From Takifugu bimaculatus (lineage: Eukaryota; Chordata; Actinopteri; Tetraodontiformes; Tetraodontidae), in contig CP034975.1 of the NCBI GenBank assembly GCA_004026145.2, forward strand, positions 12,737,582 to 12,801,581: a stretch of 64,000 bases of DNA, read 5' to 3'. Under the pieces are notes generated by a model. It saw only the letters and a program-made list of their open reading frames with translations. It ran no database searches and was not told where the DNA came from. Positions 12,701 to 25,600 of this stretch are shown piece by piece. Each line of letters opens with the position of its first letter. The first letter of the stretch is position 1. The position numbers and the translations under genes were made by a program.

Positions 12701-13617
12701 AACGTGTGGGGGTGCATTCAGGAGACACCAACACAGCAGACGGGGATGGGGCGTAGCTACCAAACAGGGAGAGTATGCAGGGCGTTACAGTTAACAGCAG
12801 GGACCAAAGCCGGGAAATGCAGGATCCCAACGCCACGTCTGCTCGCACGTTTGTGAAGTTGAGGTCTTCGTCTTAAACCCACAGCATCTATCAGACACGA
12901 TGAACGTTTTTCCCTGAGCTATAGCACAACAAATGTGCCGACTACAGGTTCACAACTGAGGTCGCATGCAAAACTCACTGCTCTGTCTTGATGTCATAAC
13001 TGTGGAGAGGTTTAATCTAAAGTTCACGTGTGAAGAGGTTTGGATAACGGGCTTCACGCCGACGACGCTGTTGCTTAAAATGACGCCTGTTAGCTTTTAG
13101 CTCTCAGCAAAAGTGCTAAATTCAGTGAAAGCTGAAGCAGTTTTTCCTCGCAGCGTCTTCATTTCTTTGCTTGAAAAATTCTCAATCATTGCTTATTTAA
13201 GTCATGCAACTGTTTTTCCATGAATGCAGCGGCATTGTACAGCAGTGTATTGATGTTAATGTATGGAAAAACCTCTATGAAGGTGTCACGACAGCACGTT
13301 TTACTGTGTGTAATGTGAGCAACACACACCTGCTGCCATTAAAAACTCTTCATGTGTTGGAACTTATCACACTCATGAGGCATTTCTGTGATTAGAATAA
13401 GTCAAGAGGGGTTTTGCATGCAAGTCGATATGAACAGTAACAATAATTATAGTAATAAAAACAATTATCAACAATCTAGTGCACATTTGCTCAGTCAGTT
13501 AAAGAGCTCATGAATGGTGACTGGTGGCTCTGTCTGTGCTAGACTGTCTGTGGTTCTGACCGAGTTTCCTCAGAGGTCTGGAATTGCAGCCGCGGGAGCT
13601 TCATCCGGACGGAGATT
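9761..13617. other. LYPD1-NCKAP5 intergenic region and probable NCKAP5 3' UTR
   Basis: The left part is AT-rich with no gene recognised. The right part, roughly 12.03-13.62 kb, directly follows the inferred NCKAP5 stop on the minus strand and may be its 3' UTR. A minus-strand AATAAA (TTTATT at 12030-12035) would end it. Open frames here show no family signature. Confidence 0.45.
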
Positions 13618-13673
13618 TTACCGGCTGCAACAGTGAGGACAGCAGCTGCCATGATGGAGGTCTGGAGTTCGCT
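13618..13673 (-). CDS. nckap5: NCKAP5 inferred terminal exon, Cys-rich C-terminus
   Basis: I infer this exon from three facts. There is a good acceptor (TTCCTGCCCTCAG before 13673). Its phase fits the upstream exon exactly: that exon ends with one base G, and the AG here completes GAG. A stop follows after 18 residues (TAA 13618-13620). The predicted end of the protein is ERTPDLHHGSCCPHCCSR. The two CC pairs and His residues could be a lipid-modification or metal-binding tail (speculative). The other reading frame, open through 13539-13730, is the alternative. Confidence 0.65.
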
Positions 13674-16600
13674 CTGAGGGCAGGAACGAGGGATTTGGGT
13701 TGTTGATGATGCTACACGTGATAGCAACACACTCGGCTCTCATCAAACCACCTCGTCCGGCTTTCCCTCGAGCTTAGCAAGAATGAAATCATGTTAAAAG
13801 GTTTGCACTTTCCCCCCCCAAATATGTATCGATAAGTAAAGCAATTAGAACATCTGATAATAAGAAGCACTAATAAAACACTTCAATATTGCTGTGTCTG
13901 TCTGGGGCCAATTTAACACACTCCGCTCTGACCAAAGCTACAGTTGGAGGTGTATAAATAGAAATCACCTCAGCCTATAAAAAAAACTCAACCAGATTGG
14001 ATAAATTAGTACTGAGGCGTGCACATTCACGTCCAAATGAGCACATCGTTTGTAGGTTGCAGCAGTTTCTTTTTTCAAATTTTCCGTCAGCATTAGCTTA
14101 GCTGGGCCTGCTTGGATCATGGCTGCAGGGTGATTGCTGTGTTTAACATTCAAGGGTTTTTGTTATTTAGTGAAACAATGACGTTACGGAGCACATTTAG
14201 AAGCTCAGCAGCTCCCAGATGCTCCCCAGCTGCAGACCTCCAAAATGGCTGCGCCTGAAAGGCTGCTCAGTATCTCAACACTGCACCGAGCAGAGCTGGA
14301 AAGACTACAAAGTTCACTTGATTTGGAGTTCTGTGGGATTTCAGGATGGTCCAGTCGTGTCTTTGGGTGATAAATCTTTAGCCGAGTTCTTCGGATGGAC
14401 TCGTTCAGCTCCAGAACCTCTGAAGTGGAAGAGGAAGTGCAGACATTAGCCAGGCTGTATAAAAATAAAGCATCTGCAGGTTTTTTACTTATGAAATGAT
14501 CACTAATCCACAGCGATGCTCCACGTTAAAGAGCTGCACAATCCAAACGAGATCAACAGTGAGAAAATCAGTTGGTTCAAACTCATCAATCTTGTCGATG
14601 TTTATGTTGAGAGTGGAGAGAAAAGGAAAGAATGAGCCCAGTCAGGTGGTTCTGGCTGGAAAAATCAAAATCATTCTCCTCTACAGCGGAGTTATAGTAT
14701 CCTAACTGATTGATGGAGCCCACTGTTGCCATGGAAATGGTTGACATCCCCTTGGCTGGCGGCTTCTACCACAAGATGCTGCGGACTGTACCATCTTTTA
14801 CATCCACAGTCTTTAATCCAGGAAACGACAATAAAATAACAAATAAAGTAGTTGCCTGTAGCATTTCCTTTTGGACAAACTGTTGTGACTTCCCATCATT
14901 TAGTTTGTTTATTTGTTGTCTTTTGCACGTATCAACGGTCCATATGGGCTGATGGTACAGGCGGAGCTGCTTAAGCATGTGTTGGTGTCAGCTTTGGTGC
15001 ATCATAAATGCACTTTAGATCCAAACAGGAAGAACTGGAGTTCACAGCTGAGGTTCAACGGAAGCTGTCGTCCTGCATCTCTTGATGCTTTTGTTTTTTA
15101 CATCTTAACCCAGAGAAACCCGGGTTTTGATCCAGTTCCTGATAAATGCCAGCGTTAATGTTCTGTAAGATGCAAATGATGTGGGAAACTTGGGCGGCGG
15201 TGATGGGTTTGGTCGGCACCATTAATCTTGTGTCCTTCTCAGCAGGGGTGGAAACGTACTGGAAGGTGTCACATTTATGCTTTATTTATTATTTAATGAT
15301 GCTGCCTCTTTGAAATGTGAGAAACGCTTATAGCTCTTTATGCTCGTGACAATTCAAGTTGGAACATGAACACCGAAAATAACTTTTAAAAATTTTGCTT
15401 CAACTCCTGTCACCTTGTATTCAGTGCTCTGACCTTTTGACCCTGACGTTGGAGCGATTCACGTGGAAATGAGCTAGGAATGAAAGAAACGGAGGTGACG
15501 TTGAACTGAGGGCTCAGAGGAGCGAGCGTAGCCGGCAATGGCTGCTTTTGAGCGTAACGTTGTACCCGAGGAGGCGATGAGCATGGCAGCGCGTCTCCTC
15601 GGTGCTCAGTGGAGCTTCGCCGGCTCACAGACGCGACGCGGACGCGCGAATCTGTCAAAGCTCAAGCGAAGGCAATAAACAGTGGCCTTCTAATCATGCA
15701 GAGGTGATGGATAGAGTCATGAACGAGTCACTCAAAGGTACACAGAGTGGCTCTTGTCTAGTAATCATTCACTCGCAGTATCTGGGGAAAAAATCTACCC
15801 TGTGATTGGATCCTGCAGCCGAGGGCCGCAGAGCCCCCGGAGAGCATCATCAGCGCATCGCACGCTGCTGCATCTCAGATGCTATTTAGGGGAAAGTCGC
15901 AGAGCCGGAGTCAACCTTTATACGCTAATGAAGGACGCGATGTGACGATCTGAGCGGTTTACATTGTTTATGACTTTGCGTCTGGAAGCCTGAGCTAACC
16001 GCGTGTTAGCTAACGCGCCTGGAAATATTTCACGTTTTTCGAACGGCATATCACTGACATTGTTTTCAAACTAGCTAATATAATTGATATAAATATATAG
16101 GACATTTTGTCCTTTATTTTGGATACACTATGCAGTTTTTTGTTTTATTAACTTGGAAATCGGTTAATGAAAACTCAAGCTAGTCTTCAGTTGTTGCCAT
16201 CTTGTCAATGTTCAGCCACCTGTGATCCTGCCGTAATGGGAATTTAATTACAGAATTCATTGTTCTCCAAGGTCACAGCTCCAAGGTTACTCTGCTGAAA
16301 CCAGAGAAACTAAATCTCATCCGTGGTCGTGGAACTCAGAGTGGCTCTTTGAAACCTGTTGTCCCGACAAAGAACTCGGAAACTTGTTGATGATTGTGTG
16401 TTGAACTTTGGGAGATTAACCTGCTTCACAGATTCTTACAGTTGGCCAGCTGGATTCTGGTCCGTTCTTTGTGCTGACTCGTATTAGCTCGAGCTTTTGT
16501 TTTGATGTAGGTCAACTTCTTTGGTTCCAATCCACCTGGAGAAAAAGAGCAAAGGGTTCAAATCATTATTGGCTCCTCAGCTGTCAGACTCGATTCCCCC

Positions 16601-19600
16601 CCGTCACCGACACAACTGAAGTTGACAGACGTCTGGCGTCTTGATTACTGCTGAAAACTCAGTGTGTGAAATGATGGGAAGATATGAGCAAAGTTCACGC
16701 TGCTCTAAATTTGTAATATATCTGGATTAAATAACACGATGGCAATCACTCCATATTCAAAGACTGCGGTAGTTACAGTTTTAGCTGCAGTCAGTCAGTC
16801 AGTCAGTCAGTCAGTCAGTCAGTCAGTCAGTCAGTCAGTCAGTCAGTCAGTCAGTCAGTCAGTCAGTCAGTCAGTCAGTCGTGAACACTGTGCACTTCAT
16901 CTCCAGTAGCTTAGCATAGCAGCTGTGAACTAGCTCGAAGAAACTGTGTAACTAAAAACAGACCAAAAAGGCATCAAATGTGAGATGTGGTGAGGATGTA
17001 CACATTTTATACGCTCTGTTCTATAGGCCGGCATCTCTTTAGCTGCCTGTTGTTGCTGCACCATTTTCTATAGTAGCCTGATTATGTGAAAACTTAATTA
17101 TTTATTAATATTTTCAAATCTCAGTGCTAATTAGTAATTAAAAAAAACAGGCATAACAAACAAATCACAGCATCAACTCTAAATAGTTGATGATGTGTTT
17201 TATTTATTTCTGTGCTGTAGAATCATATTCAGTTGTTCCCCAATTTAAAGGAGGGTACAACAAGAAAGACATGAAAGAGAAAGTTGATGTGAGAATGGAT
17301 CCACACCCCTTAAAATAGAAAACGGAATGATAAATTAACAAGTTCCTTATTAGAACCCTCCTTTAATAATTGACTCAACGAACCATCGGAGGCACCATAA
17401 AGACTGAAGAGAACAAGGACAACCTTTACTTCTTTTGCAGACATTGTCACGATTGTGGCGTAACTGTACCTTGTGGTGATCTGGGTATCCTGCTATGGGT
17501 ATCACACACACTCGCAGAGGGCACAATCAACTCAGACTGGGGTTGGATGGGCTGGAGGAAGGCCACAGTGGGGAAAGGCACTGACTGGACATGGGTCATG
17601 GAGGAGTCTGACAGGGAGTTTGGAACCCCTGCGTGACGGCTGCCGTCCTTAAAGCCAGAGGGTATTCTCCACCGGGGTAAAGGGGAAGGAGACACCTCCT
17701 CACTGGAGGAACCGGGCACACTGGGAGGACTGAGGGACTGTTCGGGGGTTGATGAAGACTTGGGGAGAAGGTGCAGGATGGAGGAGAAGAAGGAGCAGGA
17801 TTCAGGAAGGGGGATGGTCCCGATCCCACTGTCCAACGTTCGCATCTTGCAGCCAAAGCCTGCAGCACAGGAAGAACAGTTGAAGTGGCTCAGGAAGGGG
17901 GGGGGGAGAAGGGGCACATTAGGACTGGAACAGTAGGATGGCCATGGTTGAAGTGGAGCTACAAATATGTTGAGTAATCTGCAAACTTTGTATTCTTATT
18001 CTGAACTGTTTCTTCTTCTCTGGCGGAAATAAACAAAGATAATCCTTGAAATGTTTTGTTTTTTTTACCAACTGGAGGCAGCTTTAGATAATTGATCATC
18101 ATGTCTCAGCCGTAATAATCCGGTCCTCTTTCATTTTGGCCGTTTTGAACAAAGACGTGCGACAGATGGCTACTGTCTCTCTTCCTTTGTTTCAGTCACT
18201 CTTCTAATTATCCTTCTCCTAAGAGCCGAGTTGAGAAGTGTTCAGTATAATTTGATTCCTTGTAAGTGCGGAACAGGAACCTGATTTGCTTTGCTCATTA
18301 GAGCATAAGTGTAGCACTGGCACGGAGCCTCGGCCAATGTAAATCAAGCCCACTTGAACCACTGCTTAGCATTACAGACGTCATTTAATGGGTGCGTAAT
18401 GACTAACATGCACTGAACACACCGTGAATATGAGATGCATAACATGGCACATGAAATGAAACCTTAACACACTGTGTGTATCTTATTCACAATCTTTTAC
18501 ACGTAGCTGCCAACAAAGCCAGTTACGTCATCTGATATTGTGCCCGCAGTTTGCACGGGAGCTGACGCAGTCTTGTAGTTTCAAATGTAGCGGCAACAGT
18601 GGGCAGTCACTGTAGGAGCTAAAGCAGCAGCTGCTCCGTCTTTATTAATTAAGATTTGCACACCTGAGCCTCTCCTCTGAGATTCGAGCAGTTTTTGTTC
18701 CAGCACTTATTTCTCCTTGAAGCTGAAGTGAATCGAGTTTTTCCAGATTTGTCCCATTTCCTGTTGCAATAACAAGTGAGGCGACAACAGCGGAGGCAAA
18801 AACGGCCGTCGTCTTTTCTGTCTGCTTCTAATTCTGCCGTAACAGGCTGGTAAACAGACTGTTGAAAGCATCACACGGAGGCTGGACGTGCCGGTAAAGC
18901 AGCCAGCCAACATCTGTAGCATTTATGGGTTTCTGACTCCAAGAAAGAGTCGCTCCAATGGAAAAATGGTTATTTTTATCCAATAGTAAACAAGAGCAAA
19001 TAATTGAATTGAGGAGGCAAAAAGCAGAGACATTATCGATCGGTTTGGTCTTTAGTTGGAAGTTAACAAGAAGCTGTGTGACACAGTCTTCCCTGGATGA
19101 GACTGAGGATTGATTGGTTTTAACAAGCCTCACAGGCTCGCTAAGCTTTCAGGCCCCCTCCATACAATATGTACCAGGCTCGGTCAATAATGGATCAATG
19201 TTGCAATACTGTAGCGTTTTCTGGGGGTTATCAAGAGTGTCCGTGTAAAATAATGGGAGTCCTGGATTGGACTGCGCCTTTATTGCCTGACCGGCAAAGA
19301 TCTAGAGGAGTAGGAGGCAAAAAATGAAGAAATTTTCAATGTTATATCCTCCATTAGGACTGTTTTTATTTTTTTTTTTTTTTTACAAATTCCAATTTAG
19401 ATGATATACAAATGCAGCCATTGTGGCCATTTTGTTGTTTGATCTTCTCTGCAAACTGAACTTTAGAGGCAAGAAGTTTTTACCAAGACTTGGCGGCACA
19501 ATCATGCAAATCCTGAGTCGGCCACGGCCTGAACCACAGCACTTACGGTAGCTGACATTTTAATGGTGTAATTAACCCCCGAGGGCAGGTGCCCGATCGT

Positions 19601-22600
19601 ATTACACGTGTTTGATATTTGCATTACCTTGCTTATGGTGTCACAAAGGTCAATGAAATTTCATCAGACTGTGTCATCAGGAGCCAAATAAGCCTGTCAG
19701 TTCGTCACAGTAACTGAAACTGAATAAAGTTTTACTTCCTGTACATCAGTCTGGAACCTGATGAAGATCCTGAGCGAGAAAAACGACCAATGGGAAAACC
19801 ATCCCAGACCTGAATGGGAGGAATGGGATCCATTCTGATATAAACTGTGGGTATGTAGCTTAGTTTCCAAAAATGCAAATCAAATCTTCTGAATACTTAT
19901 CAAGAGGAGATCAACTATGATAGTTCCATCAGACGATGGCGACATTGATGACCTGAAGTGACAACAAAGTGGAGACAACAGCATTCAGCAGCAAAAAGGT
20001 TCAACACTATGAAGAGAAACGTTTAGCAGCCACTGCTAGTCCGTTAAAGATAATGTTTACGATGAGATTATTATTAATCAAGAGTCAGAGAAACCCATCT
20101 TTTCAATTTAAGGAGAAAAAGAATCTATCCTCAAGCTGTTGCCGTGCCAATAACGTATCACTGAACAAGATTATGAAATCCTGCAGGTTGGGCTCTAAAT
20201 CTAAATCTACCTTAACCAGAAGAGCAAACATTCCTTTGCTCTGGACCACGACTCCAACTTAAAAGACATTTGTTCAGATCTGGAAGTCAAAGAGTTCCAG
20301 TGCCATCCATCCTTCACAGCAATATTTTTGCTTGTAACCTGTACAAGCAAAAGTATTGCTGGTCGAATTTAATATGAGACCGTGTAAAACAGAGAGAGAG
20401 TACAAATGTACCTGCACCAGCCCAGAATATGCATGTGAGCAGTCCTAAGAAGCCTCTCAATAGGTGTTTTTGACTGATTTAAAGATCAAATTCACACAAT
20501 CTGAGTCAGTATTGCCCACAAATCGACCATCTCCAGTTGTTATTCTGGGTTCTTGAGAACGTGTCCTAGAGGGAGCCTGGTCACCCACATGGATGAGTTC
20601 CTGATTGGATGAGCCCATGCATGCAAAACTGTCAGTGCATGGATCAGTGAGGATGAGGAGGTTATATAGAAGTATTCCCATTAAATAATCACCAAATGTA
20701 ATATTTAATGAACAGGTAAAGAACAGAGACATGGAGGAAAAGCACACACTGACAGAGTTCAATGTTTTGCGTGTTTGTTTGTTTATAGCATGTCCACCAC
20801 ATTCAGCACTTACACGCATCTGTCATATTTGATCTTCACTTCTGTCTGCACACTGCAAAATGGCAAGCAAAGATAAGACTGTAATGCTTGAATTAGGAGA
20901 GCTAAAACTGCACTCATGCCATAGGTTTGGTTTTCAGCACACCAAGAAATTTAAAGAGAATGTAATACTGACAGGACGGAAACAGAGAAATGAGACGGGT
21001 CCTACAGAAATCTGACCTATGACTGAATCCTGGTTGGGGCTCCTCACTGTGGATCCATTTTCACCGTTGGTTCTCAGGTTCCCCACCTGCAACTGGATTT
21101 TAAAAAGGCGCAGTTAGGTTTCGCTTTGAATCTTATGGACATTTGACAGGTGACTTAGCCACCATGTTATGCTACATTTTACCCTCGAGCCTCACATTCC
21201 TCTCCACTGACAGGGCGCTGCAGTGTTATTTCTTTTGTCTGACACGTGTGTGTCGTGCTTTTGGGCAAATACGGAATGACGAATGCGGTATTTGAATGAA
21301 TGAGCATCAGCTGGACATACGTATTAAACAGGCTTTTACGTTCCGGTCATTCCACGTTGGACCAGTAACAATAATGGCCCATCGGGCCAGGCACATACTT
21401 TCACAAAAAAAAGGAAAAACAAGATAAAAAATGGTTTTCATTACTTGTGTAAGGATGTTTGCTGGCCTCAATGGCCATAATATCCCTCTCTATACCAGCT
21501 AGGTCCCAGAAATTTCCCTCACCAACCCCTGCGGCCAAGCCAGTGTCATATCAGTATAGCTTGAACGTATACTGTATATCGCTCACGTTCGTGTGATTAG
21601 AATGAGAATCAGCCAGCTGCCATTACCGTGACGCACGTTCTCTATCTGTTAGAGCTTCATTTTACCTTTGGGTCCACACTGATGTCACTGTGTCCTTGTA
21701 TCTCATTCAGGGACATTCCCGGACAGGGCATTGAGATGCATGCCCGCACTGCATCGTGGGCCTCTCTTCTCCCTGCAGAGCTGAAAGAAAACAGTTTGTC
21801 AGCGCACCACTACACACCGACACGGGTGGATATTGACCCAGCACCCCCAGGGCGATCTCACTTATAAATAATCATATTTTGGCTGCAATGTGACTAATTC
21901 ACTGTCCGGGAATAAAGAAATTGGTAAAGATGGTAAATTTCTACAGTATACAAGTAAACTGGTCTGAAAATGTAATTTTCCCTAATCCTTACCAGTCCTT
22001 CCCATCACTTTTTCTTCTATCTCTCTTTTTGTCAGATTTTGTCTGCTTTCCTCCCAGCAGGGATGTAATCTTTTGCTCCCTCTTGTCCTCTTTTATTTTT
22101 GCTGGATCAGACTTTTTAGTGCTCGGAGCAGGAAGTTTACTCTTGCGAAAACCAAACCAATTTGCCAGAGTTGAGCCAGACTTTTGTTTTACTTCAACGC
22201 TTCGTTCCTGTTCCTGAGTCTTCTGCAAGTTTTCCTCAATGCCAAGCATCACTTTCTCCTCAATAGGTGGTTATCGTACTTTGCTGTTCTGGTTCTTCAG
22301 AAACCGGCTCACCGAATGCGCTTGAAAATTGCTGCTCAATCTGTAGGCGCCTAGCCTGCTCCCGCTGATGTTTTAGACTCTGGAGTCTTTCATTGGAGGA
22401 GCCCAAATGTGTGGGACCCACCAGGCCCTCTTCAATCAGGAAGTTGTTCAAAAGTGACCGATTCATTGGGCAGTGGTAACTACTGGAGCAACTCATGCTT
22501 CCTGGAAGGACATCACTGAGGGAGTTCAAGGAGCTCCCTGAGTGCGTCTTGATCTGGGTCCGAACTTTCCCAGATCTGTTGAAGCTCGGCCTGTCCATGT

Positions 22601-25600
22601 AGCGTGCGCCAAAACTTTGGCTACGGGCCTTTGCTCCATTCATTCCCATGATTGGTTTAAGGGGAGGTCGGGTTGACACGGACACAGACCGTTTAATAAC
22701 CAGCCTTCTTCATCAAACCCCCAGTCTGACATCATGCCTCTGTCTGATGGAACCGGGTGAACTAAGGGCTCCGAATCCAATGAGTTGCACCGCGTTTCAA
22801 TTTTCCTGCGAGTGTGGTCATGAGGACCACATTCTCGCATCTCCCCCAGGGTCACATGTAAAAGTCTGAAAGGTCTGGAGACCATTCGAGGCTGAGTTGC
22901 TATCATCTTTGTTCTGTCTTCTTAAAACCAGAAACGTACTGGTTTCTTGTCCAGAGATCGCCTCATGAGATCGTGCATTTACAGGAAGGGATATTTTCAC
23001 AGCTCTTGAGGTGGAACTCTGAAGATTATGGTTAATCCCATGGTAATAAACATTACTATAGCTGGGAGGCAAGACTTCTGAAAGTTTTGGCTCACTAATG
23101 CTCTGTTGGGATCTTTGTAAGATGCTTTGATTTGGCAAAACAAATGCAGTCCCTCCCTCATTGTGGCATGTGGGAGCCCTGTCCACAGATAACTGGAATG
23201 AGCCTGAAAGTTGTGACTCGGGTGGTATCTTGGAGTGGGAATGGTAAACCTTGGCAGAGACGTCCTTCAGTTGTTTACCGTCAGCACCCATTTTGGGGGC
23301 AGTAAACTCTTTTGTTTGGTTGGATGGTTGAAGTTGCAAAGCTGAAGAGAGTTGAGGAGAGCTTAATATCTTTCCAGTGGAGGAACTTTGAGCTTGACCC
23401 ACTGTCCTTGGTTTGGCTGTCACAGTTGGGTCTGAGGAGTAGAGAAGTAGTCCGACCTGGTGGCGGCGGCGGTGGTGGCGGTGGGGAAGGAGACCTCAGG
23501 TCCGAATGCGAGGCATCACGGTGGTGGTCTTGGCGCCGTTGTTTTCTAGGGGAGCAGTGTATGTTGTCATAGATGCTGTTGTCCACAGGGTCACTGCTTG
23601 ATGGATGTCTTGTGATTTGCAAAGGGGTTTTTGTTGGGCTTTTTAAGCTGTCTTTGATCCCTGGAGGTTTAAAGGTTTTTGAATGCTTTACAGGGGATGC
23701 TAGTGGAGAACGCTTTTGAACACTCTTGAGAGACTTAGAACCAGGTGATATTACAACATCTTCACCTTTCTCTCCTTTAGGACGATCCCCCTGCACCAGA
23801 ACACCTTTGTTAGAACTGCTCTGCCCAGAAGAGTTTGGTTGTCCTTGGGACCTGTGACCCGTGATCAGCTTTTGATGGAGAGGAGAATGTGTATGTTTCT
23901 GTTGTTCAGGACCTCCATCTGCACTCTTGCTCCTCAGAATGAAAGCCTTTCTCGCCGAGTCACAGGGTTCTGGTTTGGGTTTTCTTAGGTGAAAAGTCCG
24001 AGTTCATGCTTTCACCGCCGGAATGAGCGGCTTGTTTTCGGCATTGCTGAACCTCCATTGAGGAACTACGTTGCCTGGCCACACTCTCACAACTCAGACC
24101 AGCTCTTGCAGAATGCTGCAGAGATGAGCTCATATCATTTGCTACCTGCTTAATTGCAGGTCTATCCTGTTGCTTTTGCACATGATCAAGTCTGGATTTA
24201 CGGTCAGTAGACCTCTCCTGGTTGTTGTTTCTGTCACTCTGCCTCACTCCCTGAAGGCTGGTATTTGTCCGAGTCTTTGCTCTTTTCTTCCAGAAGGGTG
24301 AGGCTGTCTGTTGGGCTCACACCAGGCTTTAATGTGGGAGCCTCCAAAAATAAGAAGTTGTCTATGACAGGTGAAGAAAAATTGCCAGAATCTTCAGGCA
24401 ACTTTTGCTTCATCCTCATGAACATTATTGTCTCCGTCCCTTTTGACTTGCAGTTTGTCCAGGCAAAGAAGCTCCTTTCCAGTTGGCTCACTGGATTGAT
24501 AGTTCATAGTTTCATTCATAGGTTTGTACTTTAGATGGTTCTTCATCTGTGTCATCAAAGTCCAGAATAGCAATTCCTGCTCTGGCCTTAAAAGATGTAT
24601 TGGAAGTAGGTTCTTGCTTGGCTGTGCTCCCTTGTTGGCCACACTTGACACCAAGTGAGTATATGCCCTCGTTAGAGGTCATGCAGTCTTTGCAGTGTGG
24701 TCCCGATGCAGGTGAGGACATTTCCTTGGAGCTGCTCATTTGAAGACGCTTCAGACCTTTCAGAATGTGCCCTTCCTTCCATCTCAGGTCGATCTGCTCA
24801 GTGGGTGCCGCAGCATTGCTGGACACTGAACCAGCACTCAGCCTTTTGTCCCGGCCAGTAGCACTCTGCATGTTACAGGACACGTTTAGAGTTACTGTAC
24901 AGAATTATGAAACGGGCATAAATTTATAAGTTAAAGAAAGATGATCACGCCCCACCTGCTTTGAAGATCCACGTCCCTCTGCCCAGGTGTGGGATCCACT
25001 GGAATACTCACTGCAAGCACTGGAAAGAGACAGCTCGCTGCCGCTGCCACTGCCACTGCTGCGTGGACATGTTAGGCTCAGGAGACTGGGCCACCTTCCT
25101 GCAGGTATACCTGCCTTTCCGTTTCTATGAACCTCCTGGAAAACAATCGACCCACAAGACACACTCGGTGAAAAACCCTTATAAAACCCAAGGTTATTAA
25201 TGTCATAGTAAATGGTTGAATTAGGATATTTGATTTATTCATGATGATGAAATAATGATGGTTTGTTGATATAAATAAAGAAATCAATTAAGCTGATGTT
25301 TTAAATAGCACTCTATGATTCAGCCTGGCATGTTAGAATAAAACCACTGTACTGCTGCTGCTACTCTGCTGTACTGCTGCTGCTACTCTGCTGTACTGCT
25401 GCTGCTACTCTGCTGTTACTCTGCTGTACTGCTGCTGCTCTGCTGTTGTTGTGCTGCTGCTGTTACTCTGCTGTACTGCTGCTGCTCTGCTGTTGTTGTG
25501 CTGCTGCTGTTGCTCTGCTGTACTGCTGCTACTCTGCTGTACTGCTGCTGTTACTCTGCTGTACTGCTGCTGCTACTCTGCTGTTACTCTGCTGTACTGC

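Noticed and set aside
12597..12848. 83-codon minus-strand open frame
   Set aside because: Lies in the presumed NCKAP5 3' UTR; no recognisable domain.
20457..20819. 120-codon minus-strand open frame in an NCKAP5 intron
   Set aside because: No family similarity I can defend and no paired splice sites in the needed phase.
21024..21093. Candidate NCKAP5 exon on the minus strand (TTGCAG|GTGGGG ... CATAG|GTCAGA)
   Set aside because: Read in the phase left by the large exon it hits a stop after three codons, its length (about 70) does not fix the phase, and there is no clear similarity.
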